The notes: generated by a model from the sequence alone, not told the origin. Positions 32,742 through 41,659 are shown, numbered from the stretch's first letter. The stretch: DNA of 64,000 nt from a bacterium (GCA_016934675.1 JAFGSJ010000030.1:44203-108202); one strand, 5' to 3'. Translations and numbers: made by a program.

Positions 32742-34049
32742 CTAGTGGAGAAATTTTTCAAGATATTGATACGCGGGGGTAAGTTGGCCCCGATAGGTTA
32801 TGACCGCCCTCTGCAATGCAGGAGACAGACCGGATGAAGTCAAAGGTTTTTGAAAATCTGCTTGCACCAGATTAGGAATATACTCCTTGAGCAGATTACT
32901 AAAAAAACAAGACGAATCATACGCCAATTCACCGGGAAGGTTATCGACCGCCAGAATCAAATAGCCCGGATGGGTGAGATCATCGTCAGCCTGGCCCGTG
33001 ATGGGATTATATTTAAAAGCGGGCTGGCCCGAGTCTGTCGTTTTTAATGTAAGCTCCACCCCCCCGGCAACATCACACGAAAGATCGGCAATGGCAAAAA
33101 ATCGAGGCTCGGATAATCGCTCCCAGAGCTGACTTGCGCTATGACGAGAAAAGAAATGAGGATACTGTTTATTCCAATAGACGGCATTGATCAGAACATT
33201 CAGATAGGGCAGAAATGGTTCCGTAATCGGCTCGAAATCTTCGGGATGCTGATAATAATGCTGAAGATTGAAAGCTTGACCATGACGATGCCGGACCATG
33301 TGATCTTCATGAAAAACACAGAGATAAAGCGTATCCGGAGAAAAATTACCACTGTGCCGGAGGCTAGCCAGATGATCGGGTTGAATGTACTCATGCCGAA
33401 ACAAGGTCAGAATATCCTGAGCGCCCCGAGAAACATTACCATAACCCCAGATACCGATAACCATAGGTTGGAGAGCAATGGGCCATGATCTGGCTTCTAT
33501 TTTTCGGGCGACACTCGCAATTTCCTCTCGGGCAGAAGAAACACTCGGATAATAAAGGGCCTGCTTGATTTCAAGAAGAGGAGAAAGAATTCCAAGACGC
33601 TGCCACTCAAGACCAATAAGCCAGAGAATATCTATGGCCCCTGCTGTCCCGGCATAATTGCCGAAAAAAATCAACCGGCGATTCGCATCATCAACAATAC
33701 GTTCATAGTCAATCAGGGTCGAACCACAATCGAGTATACGCTGTAATAAGGGCATATTGGGCTTTTGACCCTTGATCGTATGTGAAAAGAAAAGATAGAC
33801 CTTGTCATCAACTATTTTTTCGATGGGGATTTCCTTGACTCCAATAATGATCTCGGCCTGATTAATATCCTGTGTAACCTGGGCACCTGAACGGAGATAC
33901 TGGTCATCCGGAAACACTCGGATAGATGGACTTTCTACTACAACGGGAAAAGAAAGTGATTGCTTCAATTCGGCAATATGTTCCGGCACAAGAGGAACAC
34001 GCTTTTCCCAACGATTTTTATCCTCAGCCCGAATACCAAGAGTATTCAT
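32742..34049 (-). CDS. Lysine-ketoglutarate reductase (saccharopine-forming)
   Basis: First enzyme of lysine breakdown by the saccharopine route: lysine + 2-oxoglutarate + NADPH to saccharopine. The 435-residue protein matches the N-terminal half of animal/plant AASS: GIRAEDKNRWEKRVPLVPEH, IIGVKEIPIEKI, YLFFSHTIKGQKPNMPLL, and FFGNYAGTAGAIDILWLIG. A Rossmann region occurs near residues 195-205 (VIGIWGYGNVSRGAQDIL). In eukaryotes this domain is fused to saccharopine dehydrogenase; here the two are separate neighbours. It lies 113 bp after the dehydrogenase gene, and the sulfatase-like lipoprotein gene follows closely. Confidence 0.85.
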   Translation of the reverse strand: MNTLGIRAEDKNRWEKRVPLVPEHIAELKQSLSFPVVVESPSIRVFPDDQYLRSGAQVTQDINQAEIIIGVKEIPIEKIVDDKVYLFFSHTIKGQKPNMPLLQRILDCGSTLIDYERIVDDANRRLIFFGNYAGTAGAIDILWLIGLEWQRLGILSPLLEIKQALYYPSVSSAREEIASVARKIEARSWPIALQPMVIGIWGYGNVSRGAQDILTLFRHEYIQPDHLASLRHSGNFSPDTLYLCVFHEDHMVRHRHGQAFNLQHYYQHPEDFEPITEPFLPYLNVLINAVYWNKQYPHFFSRHSASQLWERLSEPRFFAIADLSCDVAGGVELTLKTTDSGQPAFKYNPITGQADDDLTHPGYLILAVDNLPGELAYDSSCFFSNLLKEYIPNLVQADFQKPLTSSGLSPALQRAVITYRGQLTPAYQYLEKFLH

Positions 34050-34162
34050 AGATACCTCCGCACAAAGAGAATAATGGAGCAGGTTTTAGCTGTCCTGCCA
34101 GAGAATAGACCAAAAGGAGTAATGGTCTGAAGAAACAGATGAACCGATTTAGAGAAAAGACT

Positions 34163-35485
34163 TTACAGGGCGATAAATTCCTCCTTGAAATTGACGCCAA
34201 GGGTGACCAGCGTTTCCATTACGGGCAGATAAACCTCGGGATCAACTGGGATCCTGACCCCGGTCAAGGAAATCTTGTTTTTCACGATCAGGGCAGCGGC
34301 AATTGCAGCAGGCAAGCCAACCGTTCTAGACATAGCCGAATCGCCATCCTTAATACCCAAATCAATGAGGGTCGCATTGATCTTTTCGCGTCGGTCGGGA
34401 TATTCAGCATGAAACTCATGGTGCAGGATCAGAAGATCACGTTCACCGGGAGCATACTGTAATTTATTAAACAATAATTCGGTTAAAACATCGACCGAGG
34501 TACCTTCTGCGGTACTTAAAGGCGTTTCGCTGAAAAGGCCGAGCCATTCGAGTTTGCGCAGAAAGACAGAGGATTCCCGAAGATTGAGTTTACCCCGGAC
34601 CGATTCATAAAGATCATCACTACGCTGCTGAAGAATACAATCTTTTAAAAAAGATGCAGCGGTATGATTCGAGAGTTTCAAGACCTTCTCATTATCCAAC
34701 AATCCCAAAGAGACCAGATTTCGCCAGGTTTCACAATGGCTTATATTGCGTAATGTACCACGATACATGGTCCGGATTGCTTTAAAACCATACAGGTCAA
34801 TATAGGGTAGAGAATCACGGTTGGGATAGGCTTCAAACGTCCCCAAACCGGGAACATCCAAAAGGTGATAATCATCGAAGAGTCGTTCACCAGGCACAAC
34901 AACCTTCTGGCCATCAACCAGGTATTGAGCCGGATTGGTCGCTGCCAGAATAACACCTTTGGGACTCCAAGAGAATTTATATCCGAACGGATTTGTATTC
35001 GCATCAAGGGCAGGTAATCCACCACAATACGACCGGAACGATACGATTTTTCCACCACTATCCCAGACATGATGAATAATCTTCATGGCGGACATATGGT
35101 CGATCCCGGGATCAACCCCAATTTCATTTAAAAAGAGCAAACCATGGGCTTTTACTTCAGGATCAAGGGCAGCCATTTCCTTCTTGACGTAGGAGGTGGT
35201 CACCAGGTGTTTTTTATGCTTTAGACATAACCTGGCCACGACCATGTGATGGACCCAAGGCAATAAACTTATGGTTAGATCATACTGGGCTATGAGTTTA
35301 TCAACAGCGTCAGCATCATTGACATCGAGGCTGAGGGTATGGCCATTGGGATGACCAGCAACAAGCTTGTCGGCTTTCGAAACGGTCCGGCTTGCCACCA
35401 TAACCTGAATGTCTCCCTGATTGAGTAAATATTGAACCAAAGGTCGAGCGACCAAACCGGCACCGAGAACGAGTATCTTTTTCAT
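34163..35485 (-). CDS. Saccharopine dehydrogenase (glutamate-forming)
   Basis: Second saccharopine-pathway enzyme: saccharopine + NAD(P)+ to glutamate and 2-aminoadipate semialdehyde. The 440-residue protein has an N-terminal Rossmann fold (GAGLVARPL, residues 8-16) and the substrate-domain stretches typical of Lys9/AASS: NEIGVDPGIDHMSAMKII, FRSYCGGLPALDANTNPFGY and KFSWSPKGVILAATNPAQYL. A good promoter lies upstream (35555-35583). First gene of the probable operon with the reductase. Saccharopine-route genes are known from a limited set of bacteria. Confidence 0.88.
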   Translation of the reverse strand: MKKILVLGAGLVARPLVQYLLNQGDIQVMVASRTVSKADKLVAGHPNGHTLSLDVNDADAVDKLIAQYDLTISLLPWVHHMVVARLCLKHKKHLVTTSYVKKEMAALDPEVKAHGLLFLNEIGVDPGIDHMSAMKIIHHVWDSGGKIVSFRSYCGGLPALDANTNPFGYKFSWSPKGVILAATNPAQYLVDGQKVVVPGERLFDDYHLLDVPGLGTFEAYPNRDSLPYIDLYGFKAIRTMYRGTLRNISHCETWRNLVSLGLLDNEKVLKLSNHTAASFLKDCILQQRSDDLYESVRGKLNLRESSVFLRKLEWLGLFSETPLSTAEGTSVDVLTELLFNKLQYAPGERDLLILHHEFHAEYPDRREKINATLIDLGIKDGDSAMSRTVGLPAAIAAALIVKNKISLTGVRIPVDPEVYLPVMETLVTLGVNFKEEFIAL

Positions 35486-35554
35486 GGGTTGCTCCTTTAA
35501 TAAATGATAAAAGTAGCTTGACTTTTGAGACCATCACGACGAGAAACGAAAATG

Positions 35555-35583
35555 ATGGTAGCACACATGATGCACAAAGTCAA
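35555..35583 (-). promoter_or_regulatory. Candidate sigma70 promoter of the saccharopine operon
   Basis: On the minus strand, TTGACT (35583-35578), 17 nt, then TACCAT (35560-35555), about 70 nt before the start codon at 35485. An AAAGGAG ribosome-binding site stands just upstream of the ATG. Confidence 0.5.
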
Positions 35584-35710
35584 TAAAATCCTATGGTTAG
35601 CTCAACCAGCGCCGTTCATTGGGCAAAGCCCGGGATTGAAACACAACCGGAAATGAGAACAGGTAAAGAAATGGGGATAACTGCCTGAAAGAAAAGGGCT
35701 TTTTTGAGAA

Positions 35711-35726
35711 TGTTTCACGTGAAACA
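35711..35726. other. parS: parS centromere site (perfect 16-bp palindrome)
   Basis: The sequence TGTTTCACGTGAAACA is identical to the consensus parS bound by ParB/Spo0J in many bacteria. It begins 5' of the rsmI stop and encodes that gene's last residues Cys-Phe-Thr and stop on the minus strand. ParB (23152-24006) is present in the window. I saw no second perfect copy by eye. Confidence 0.93.
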
Positions 35727-36512
35727 TTCAGGATCGGGCTGAGGCGAATTCCCCGTTTTGCACTTGAGCAGAAGGGTCAATTCGCCCTGGCCGAGATAGG
35801 GGTTATCGGCTAACCAACGCTCGATATCATGTGGACAACCCCTGAGAACCTGTTCATGTACTTTGGTCAATTCCCGGCACAGGACAAGATGGTATTCAGG
35901 AACAATCTCTTTGAGCGTATCAAGCGTAATCTTCAAACGATGCGGCGTCTCAAAAAAAACTGCCGTTTCTGAACGAGATTTGATCAGCTCGAAAAACTCA
36001 GTTCGTGTCTTCTGTTTTCTGGGCACAAAACCATAAAAGGTGAAGCGGTCGGTAGCTAGACCGGAAACGATCAAGCCGGCCAAGATGGCCGATACACCCG
36101 GAATAGATACAACGGGAATCTGGGCCGCCAGCGCCTTTTGAATGAGTAGATAGCCCGGATCGGCAATGCCTGGGGTGCCGGCATCTGAGACGAGAGCGAC
36201 ATTCAGTCCAGTCCGGAGGCATCGGATCAAATACGTTGCCTGTCTTTCCTTGTTTCGATCGTGATAACTGGTCAGACGGGTGTTGATATGATAATGCCGC
36301 AACAATTTACTGGTTTGACGTGTATCCTCGGCTGCGATGAGTCCAACGTGATTAAGTATCTTAATGGCCCGCAAGGTAATGTCCTCAAGGTTACCAATCG
36401 GCGTACTGACGAGATACAGTGTTGCTTCTGTTCGATCAGAATCACGCGGATCGTTCACTGTCCTGTTACTCTGCTCCGGATGCCTCCCGAGAGGTTTCCT
36501 TCTCTTTTTCAT
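35715..36512 (-). CDS. rsmI: 16S rRNA (cytidine-1402-2'-O)-methyltransferase
   Basis: SAM-dependent methyltransferase of the tetrapyrrole-methylase fold that methylates the ribose of C1402 in 16S rRNA. Conserved stretches are LYLVSTPIGNLEDITLRAI, AAEDTRQTSKLLRHY, TSYHDRNKERQ and ALVSDAGTPGIADPGYLLI. Length is 265, slightly shorter than E. coli RsmI. An N-terminal extension rich in Arg/Asp before LYLVSTPIGN makes the start uncertain. Its 3' end is the parS site. Confidence 0.94.
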   Translation of the reverse strand: MKKRRKPLGRHPEQSNRTVNDPRDSDRTEATLYLVSTPIGNLEDITLRAIKILNHVGLIAAEDTRQTSKLLRHYHINTRLTSYHDRNKERQATYLIRCLRTGLNVALVSDAGTPGIADPGYLLIQKALAAQIPVVSIPGVSAILAGLIVSGLATDRFTFYGFVPRKQKTRTEFFELIKSRSETAVFFETPHRLKITLDTLKEIVPEYHLVLCRELTKVHEQVLRGCPHDIERWLADNPYLGQGELTLLLKCKTGNSPQPDPECFT

Positions 36513-36606
36513 AGAACCTCATCGCTTTGGATATCATTATGAAAGACAATAATTGTACAGGTAGTAGTCCATCAAAAGCCATATTCCAACATAAAAGCAC
36601 CAGTCA

Positions 36607-36635
36607 TTGTCAAAATACGCTGAACGTGTTAGTAT
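36607..36635 (+). promoter_or_regulatory. Candidate sigma70 promoter for the eIF2B-like gene
   Basis: TTGTCA (36607-36612), 17-nt spacer, TAGTAT (36630-36635), about 80 nt upstream of the ATG at 36716. Confidence 0.45.
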
Positions 36636-36715
36636 GGAGTGAGTCAAACGGATTTACACAATCATACTCTTTTTGCTATCAGCTTTGTTTATGAATAACT
36701 GAAAAGGGCGTTATC

Positions 36716-37630
36716 ATGCAATCAGAATATAGCGAGAATCTCACACGTTTGCAGGAGTTGATCAACACGGATCATACGACTGGGGCCCAGGCATTGACGA
36801 TAAAAATCGGCCAGCTTCTGGCTGATATCATGCGAAATCTGCCCGGGGACATGCCTTTGAATGAAGCACATGAGTTAATACTGAAAACATGTCGTCACAT
36901 TGTCAGGGTCCAATCGGCCCTGGCCCCCCTCAAACAGATGATGAAACTGCTGATTCTTCAACTCGAAGAGGCTCGTGATTTGGATGATATGAAGGAACGT
37001 GCTCTTTCTTTCATAGACAATCATCTCGATTCATTACATGAGATTAAAAAGCGGATTGTCCAATATACCATGCCCTTGTTGGTCAACAAAAAGAGGATAT
37101 TGACCCATAGCTTGTCCACACTCGTTTTCGAGACACTTCGTCAAGCCATTATGTCCCAGTGTACATTTGAAGTTTTTGCAACCGAATCAAGGCCGGTCTA
37201 TGAGGGCCGCATTCTCTCGCAACAATTATCCACTTTTGGCGTGCCCGTTACATTTCTGGTCGATGCGGCGGCGCCGGCATATGTCGAACAGTCTGATATT
37301 GTTCTTCTGGGAGCGGATCGGATAACGCGTTCGGAAATTATTAACAAGATTGGCAGTTTGGCTATCGTCTTGGCCGCTTATGCCTCAAATAAACCCTGCT
37401 ATATCTTGGCGGGTTCGGACAAATTTCTGGCCGAGGAGGTCGAACCCGTTCGCCTGGATTCAGGTTCCGAAGGAGAAGTCTGGGCCGATGCACCTGCTGG
37501 TGTTCATGTCATTAATCCCTATTTCGAGCGAATTCCTTTCAGGTTTGTCACAGCCATCATTACCGAGCAGGGTATCATTCCTTATGGTCAGATAGCTAAT
37601 CACTTGGACTTGTTTCACTTGACAAGCTGA
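36716..37630 (+). CDS. eIF2B alpha/beta/delta-like (ribose-1,5-bisphosphate isomerase family) protein
   Basis: A 304-residue protein of the eIF2B/MtnA/R15P-isomerase superfamily: an N-terminal helical domain (to ~105) and a Rossmann-like C-terminal domain. Family motifs are VFATESRPVYEGR, LLGADRI and INKIGSLAIVLAAY. In active sugar isomerases a Cys (THC) and an Asp (GAD) act in catalysis. Here the Asp is present (Asp201), but the Cys position is Ser132 (LTHSLST), as in non-catalytic eIF2B-type subunits. The function is therefore unclear. A single gene with its own promoter, convergent with the following SDR gene. Confidence 0.72.
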   Translation: MQSEYSENLTRLQELINTDHTTGAQALTIKIGQLLADIMRNLPGDMPLNEAHELILKTCRHIVRVQSALAPLKQMMKLLILQLEEARDLDDMKERALSFIDNHLDSLHEIKKRIVQYTMPLLVNKKRILTHSLSTLVFETLRQAIMSQCTFEVFATESRPVYEGRILSQQLSTFGVPVTFLVDAAAPAYVEQSDIVLLGADRITRSEIINKIGSLAIVLAAYASNKPCYILAGSDKFLAEEVEPVRLDSGSEGEVWADAPAGVHVINPYFERIPFRFVTAIITEQGIIPYGQIANHLDLFHLTS

Positions 37631-37640
37631 TCGCACTTCA

Positions 37641-38618
37641 TTACGAGACGGTCACCCCATAATCAGGATTTGGCAATTTCCGCCAATATTGGAGGGTGTC
37701 AGCAAGGCTTTGGACCAAAGACAGTTTGGGTAGCCAGTTCATTTCACTTTGAATCTTCGTGTTATCACCAACGATTTCAGGCATCCGAGAGGGACGCATC
37801 TTTGTACTGTCAGGAAAAACCGTTATCGGCTCGCCCGAAAGGGCAATAAGATTGTCTAAAATTGTGCGGATCGCAACGGATTGTCCCGAACAGATATTAT
37901 AGGCTGAACCGGGGGTCCCGCATTCTGAAAGCATTTTATATGCCCTGACCACATCTCTGACGTCGACAAAATCTCTTTTATCATCCAGATTGCCGACCGA
38001 AAGAACAGGCTCTCTTCTGGTATTGATAATGGCGGCAATCTGCGAGCAAAAATCGGGAACGACAAAGCCGAGTGCCTGTCGGGGACCAATATGGTTAAAT
38101 GCTCGTGCCTCTATGATTTGCATTCCATAGTTTCTATAGTATTGCTTTCCCAAAAAATGGACGGTGGTTTTCGAAACGGCATAGGGACTTTCGGGGTGAA
38201 AACGTGTATTCTCTTGTAAGGGTAGCTGATCGGCTTGAACAAAACCGTAAATTTCTGAAGAGGTAATCAGGAGAATACGTGGGTGCATCTGCACGTGCCG
38301 AACAGCTTCGAGCAGATTGATCGTTCCCAATATGTTCACCATATAAAAAAGCTCGGGTGCTGAAAATGACTTCTGTGCGGATGCTTCACCCGCCAGGTGA
38401 AAAATAGACCCGAAGCTGTGCCGGTTCATGATCGCATCAAGAGAGGCTCGATCGGTAATATCACCATAGACCAAATGAATTTTGTCGAGACAAGATTGCA
38501 GGTTAGTCACATTTTCTCCCGGTCTGATCAACCCAAAAACGGTATAACCTTCCTGGAGTAAAAGTTCGGTCAGGTGCGAGCCGGCAAACCCGCTAATACC
38601 GGTAATAAGCACATCCAT
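37641..38618 (-). CDS. NAD(P)-dependent SDR of the GDP-mannose dehydratase / GDP-6-deoxy-lyxo-hexulose reductase type
   Basis: Extended short-chain dehydrogenase, 325 residues, acting on a nucleotide sugar. The cofactor motif is TGISGFAGSH (6-15), the catalytic residues include Ser121-Glu122 (TSSEIYG) and Tyr146-x3-Lys150 (YAVSK), and FNHIGPRQALGFVVPDF is typical of GDP-mannose dehydratase/RMD proteins. The exact reaction (dehydratase or 4-reductase) cannot be decided from sequence. It is 59 bp downstream of another sugar-nucleotide SDR, so both probably supply a deoxysugar for surface polysaccharide. Confidence 0.85.
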   Translation of the reverse strand: MDVLITGISGFAGSHLTELLLQEGYTVFGLIRPGENVTNLQSCLDKIHLVYGDITDRASLDAIMNRHSFGSIFHLAGEASAQKSFSAPELFYMVNILGTINLLEAVRHVQMHPRILLITSSEIYGFVQADQLPLQENTRFHPESPYAVSKTTVHFLGKQYYRNYGMQIIEARAFNHIGPRQALGFVVPDFCSQIAAIINTRREPVLSVGNLDDKRDFVDVRDVVRAYKMLSECGTPGSAYNICSGQSVAIRTILDNLIALSGEPITVFPDSTKMRPSRMPEIVGDNTKIQSEMNWLPKLSLVQSLADTLQYWRKLPNPDYGVTVS

Positions 38619-38677
38619 TCCCTGTCTCCCGAATAAAGTGTTCCGGGGCCAATTTCCTTAACATCAAGGCCCCTGAA

Positions 38678-39805
38678 TCAATAGGTCAAACCGTGATGCC
38701 GTAACTCCTCATAGGCTTGCTGGAAAGTATCCGGGGGACTTTGATGAGCTGCCCAGGCTATTAGATCATTCAGGCCATCCTCAAAAGAAATGCTGGGTTT
38801 GAATCCAATAACAGAACTGGCCCGGGTGATATCGGCGAAGCAATGGCGAATATCACCAGCCCTGAATTTTCCAACAATTTCGGGCAGAACGTGTTCTTCA
38901 CGTCCCAGTTTTTTTATGAGCAATTCGGCAATCTGTTTAATGGACAGGGCCCTTCCGGAGCCAAGATTAAAGCAATGGTAATCAGCTTCGGGTTTTTCCT
39001 GACATAGTATCAAGCCCTGGACTATATCCTTGACATGAATAAAATCTCTGGTTTGAAGTCCATCCTCAAAAATGACAGGGTTTTGACTGTTGAGAATCCT
39101 GGAGGCAAAGATTGCGCACACACCGGTATAGGGGTTTGAAAGGGCTTGCCGCGGGCCATAGGCGTTGAAAAATCGGAGCGCGACTGATGGAATGCGATAC
39201 GCTTCACCCACTGATAAGAACATTTCTTCATGGTCCCGTTTCGTAATAGCATAGACAGAATTGGGATAGAGCGGTTTGAGTTCATCGGTAGGTAATGGTT
39301 TTACTTCTTGACCACAGCGCGGACATTTCATTTCCCAATCATTTTGTTGAAGTTGATCCAACAAGCGAAGACGCGGAAAAACCGGGCCGCATGAATCACA
39401 CACATATTTACCTTCACCATAAATTGACATCGAAGATGCGACCAGTAACTTTTCAATGGGAAAACGTTTCGAAATGATGACATCGAGCAGAAGAGCGCCG
39501 CCCAATGAATTTGTGCGTGTGTATTGATAAATCTTATACATCGATTGACCGACGCCGACCATGGCCGCACAATGATAGACGATATCAATACCCTTGAGAG
39601 CTTGTTCAAGTGCATCCCGAGACAGGATATCACCCCGGATGAATTCAGCATCTTTGTTCAAATAATCAGGTTTGTTTTGTTCGGGACCATGAACCTGCGG
39701 ATCAAGATTATCGAGAATGCGGACCTGGTTGCCTCGTCGAATGAGTTCATCGACAAGGTGGGAGCCAATAAAACCCGCACCTCCTGTTACAAGAATTGAT
39801 TTCAT
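38678..39805 (-). CDS. Sugar-nucleotide epimerase with a zinc-ribbon-like insert (dTDP-rhamnose 4-epimerase type)
   Basis: Extended SDR, 375 residues: TGGAGFIGSH at the N-terminus, Ser124-Ser125 region (ASSMSIYG) and Tyr185-x3-Lys189 (YAITK). Between them lies an insert with two CxxC pairs, Cys136/Cys139 and Cys161/Cys164 (VCDSCG, CPRCGQ), probably a zinc ribbon. This insert is characteristic of the subfamily annotated as dTDP-L-rhamnose 4-epimerase. Start ATG 39805 follows AGGAGA. First gene of the two-gene SDR unit. Confidence 0.85.
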   Translation of the reverse strand: MKSILVTGGAGFIGSHLVDELIRRGNQVRILDNLDPQVHGPEQNKPDYLNKDAEFIRGDILSRDALEQALKGIDIVYHCAAMVGVGQSMYKIYQYTRTNSLGGALLLDVIISKRFPIEKLLVASSMSIYGEGKYVCDSCGPVFPRLRLLDQLQQNDWEMKCPRCGQEVKPLPTDELKPLYPNSVYAITKRDHEEMFLSVGEAYRIPSVALRFFNAYGPRQALSNPYTGVCAIFASRILNSQNPVIFEDGLQTRDFIHVKDIVQGLILCQEKPEADYHCFNLGSGRALSIKQIAELLIKKLGREEHVLPEIVGKFRAGDIRHCFADITRASSVIGFKPSISFEDGLNDLIAWAAHQSPPDTFQQAYEELRHHGLTY

Positions 39806-39824
39806 GGGTTCTCCTTTGTTATTC

Positions 39825-40628
39825 TTAAGTTACAATGAGACCGGCATAGCCAACCACTTGATGATAATCACCGGAAGCATCACCCGATGTGGCATACTGG
39901 ATCAGTTCTGCTTTACTTGCACCCAAAACCAGCGTCGTAAGGAGCATTATCACAGTCGGCACAACACCGCACATGCTGATACGATTTTTGATGACATAAT
40001 CAAACAAACCGCGGGGAGACAAGGCTACCATCTGATCAATGGCCAATCGGTCCTTACGTTGGGTAATTTCATGTGGCTCGTAATGACTCATATCGGTACT
40101 GGCCACAATGGTTACCGAACGAGTTTCGGACTGGATAATACCAGCCAAGGCTTCAGCTATAGCTTCGCACGGACTGTAATCTCTGATACTTAATACAATC
40201 GGGACAATGACTGCCTGGGGTGAAACAAATTGGATAAAGGGTACCTGGACCTCGAGAGAATGCTCCTGAAGATGACTCGAAGGATCGTTTGAAATATACC
40301 GTCCCTTGGCTACCAGATTTTCAGCGATCGTCTGATCAATCGTGATCTGCCCAAAGGGCATGTCCCACGCTCCAGAGGTCATAATGCTGGCGGCATGTCC
40401 GAAACCGTGATGATTGGGTCCGAGCAAAATGTAGACCTGGGCCGGTTCAATCCGGGAATAGACCGCACCGGCCACTGCACCAGAGAACATATAACCGGCA
40501 TGTGGTGACACAATGCCCAGGGCCCTGCTTCGAGGCTGGTCAAGCCTGACCAATCGGTTCAGTTGCTCACGCAACCTGTTTGGGTCACCTTCATAGAAAC
40601 GATTAGCTACTGCGGGTTTCCTTCGCAT
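39825..40628 (-). CDS. MEMO1-family protein (AmmeMemoRadiSam system protein B)
   Basis: A 267-residue MEMO1/AMMECR1-linked family member. Conserved features: GIVSPHAGYMFSGAVAG, LLGPNHHGFG, HSLEVQVPF and ASTDMSHYEP, which hold the metal- or substrate-binding histidines. Family members resemble extradiol dioxygenases; in bacteria they often occur with AMMECR1 and a radical-SAM protein, neither of which is here. The start at 40628 (MRRKPAVANRFYEGDP) is preceded by GGAGAG; the longer frame from 40724 lacks family support. It is 19 bp upstream of the epimerase gene on the same strand. Confidence 0.85.
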   Translation of the reverse strand: MRRKPAVANRFYEGDPNRLREQLNRLVRLDQPRSRALGIVSPHAGYMFSGAVAGAVYSRIEPAQVYILLGPNHHGFGHAASIMTSGAWDMPFGQITIDQTIAENLVAKGRYISNDPSSHLQEHSLEVQVPFIQFVSPQAVIVPIVLSIRDYSPCEAIAEALAGIIQSETRSVTIVASTDMSHYEPHEITQRKDRLAIDQMVALSPRGLFDYVIKNRISMCGVVPTVIMLLTTLVLGASKAELIQYATSGDASGDYHQVVGYAGLIVT

Positions 40629-40798
40629 ATCTTCTCTCCTGTTGTGCTCTGTACATTCCCCTTTGTAATTGATCTTATGAATAAAATCAAGCCTTGTCAG
40701 TCGGGCTGGCAGCATCTGGACCATAGAGCAGGAGGCTCGGGATTTTACAGGAACTCTTTGCTATGATATTAATAGAAACGGGTTGATCGGAGACAATT

Positions 40799-41659
40799 GT
40801 GACTGGAAGGAATCTGATTGATAGCGCTTGGGATGGATACGCCCTTCTTGATTTCGGCAATGGACGGAAGCTGGAGCGTTTCGGCCACGTTCTCTTGATA
40901 CGACCTTCGCCGCAAAGCGATCAAGGGCAGCTTCTCTCTGACCATGATTGGAACCAGGCAGATGCAGTGTTCCGACGTGGCTCGGGTTGGAGCTTTAATC
41001 GCACGATACCGGGGATTTGGACTGTTGGTTTAGCGGGATTTCGCTTCAACATTAAGCCGGTTGAATCTGGCAGTGTAGGTCTTTTTCCCGAGCAAGTTGA
41101 AAACTGGTCGTGGCTCGAGCAACGTTGTCGTTCTGCTGGAGCAACGGTCAGTGTCCTCAATCTCTTTGCATATACCGGTGGAAGCAGCCTGGCCGCTGCT
41201 CGCGGAGGGGCATGCGTCTGTCATCTTGACGCATCGAAAGGCGCGAACCGGTGGGCCCGTGAGAATGCTCACTTAAATGGTATTGCAGAGCAGAAAATCC
41301 GCTGGATTACGGATGATGCCGAGAAGTTTGTCGAGCGTGAAGTACGGCGAGGTCATCATTATGACGGGCTCGTACTTGATCCCCCCACATTCGGTCGTGC
41401 GGGCAAAGGCACAATCTGGCATATCCAGGACCGTCTCCTCCTTCTTGTTTCCAAATGTATGAGCCTTATACGGGGAGAATCGTGTTTTCTTTTATTAAGT
41501 TGCCACACGCCCGAACTTTCAACACGTGTTTTAATCGAGATGTTCTCCGACCTGATGACGGAACTTCGGGGAACAATCACCGGGCATGACCTGGTCATTC
41601 ATCAGCGGGATTCAAAGAGGGCCTTGAGGTGTGGTTCCTGTGTCCTATGGTCGAGTTAA
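40799..41659 (+). CDS. SAM-dependent RlmI-like methyltransferase
   Basis: Class I methyltransferase, 286 residues, resembling the catalytic part of RlmI/RlmK-type 23S rRNA methyltransferases but without their N-terminal PUA domain. Motif I is VLNLFAYTGGSSLAAARGGA (~119-138), motif IV is LVLDPPTFGR (~196-205) and LLLSCHTPELS matches the conserved SCS/SCH segment. GTG start with GGAG upstream. The substrate (rRNA cytosine C5 or another) is inference. The polB gene begins 25 bp later. Confidence 0.82.
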   Translation: MTGRNLIDSAWDGYALLDFGNGRKLERFGHVLLIRPSPQSDQGQLLSDHDWNQADAVFRRGSGWSFNRTIPGIWTVGLAGFRFNIKPVESGSVGLFPEQVENWSWLEQRCRSAGATVSVLNLFAYTGGSSLAAARGGACVCHLDASKGANRWARENAHLNGIAEQKIRWITDDAEKFVEREVRRGHHYDGLVLDPPTFGRAGKGTIWHIQDRLLLLVSKCMSLIRGESCFLLLSCHTPELSTRVLIEMFSDLMTELRGTITGHDLVIHQRDSKRALRCGSCVLWSS

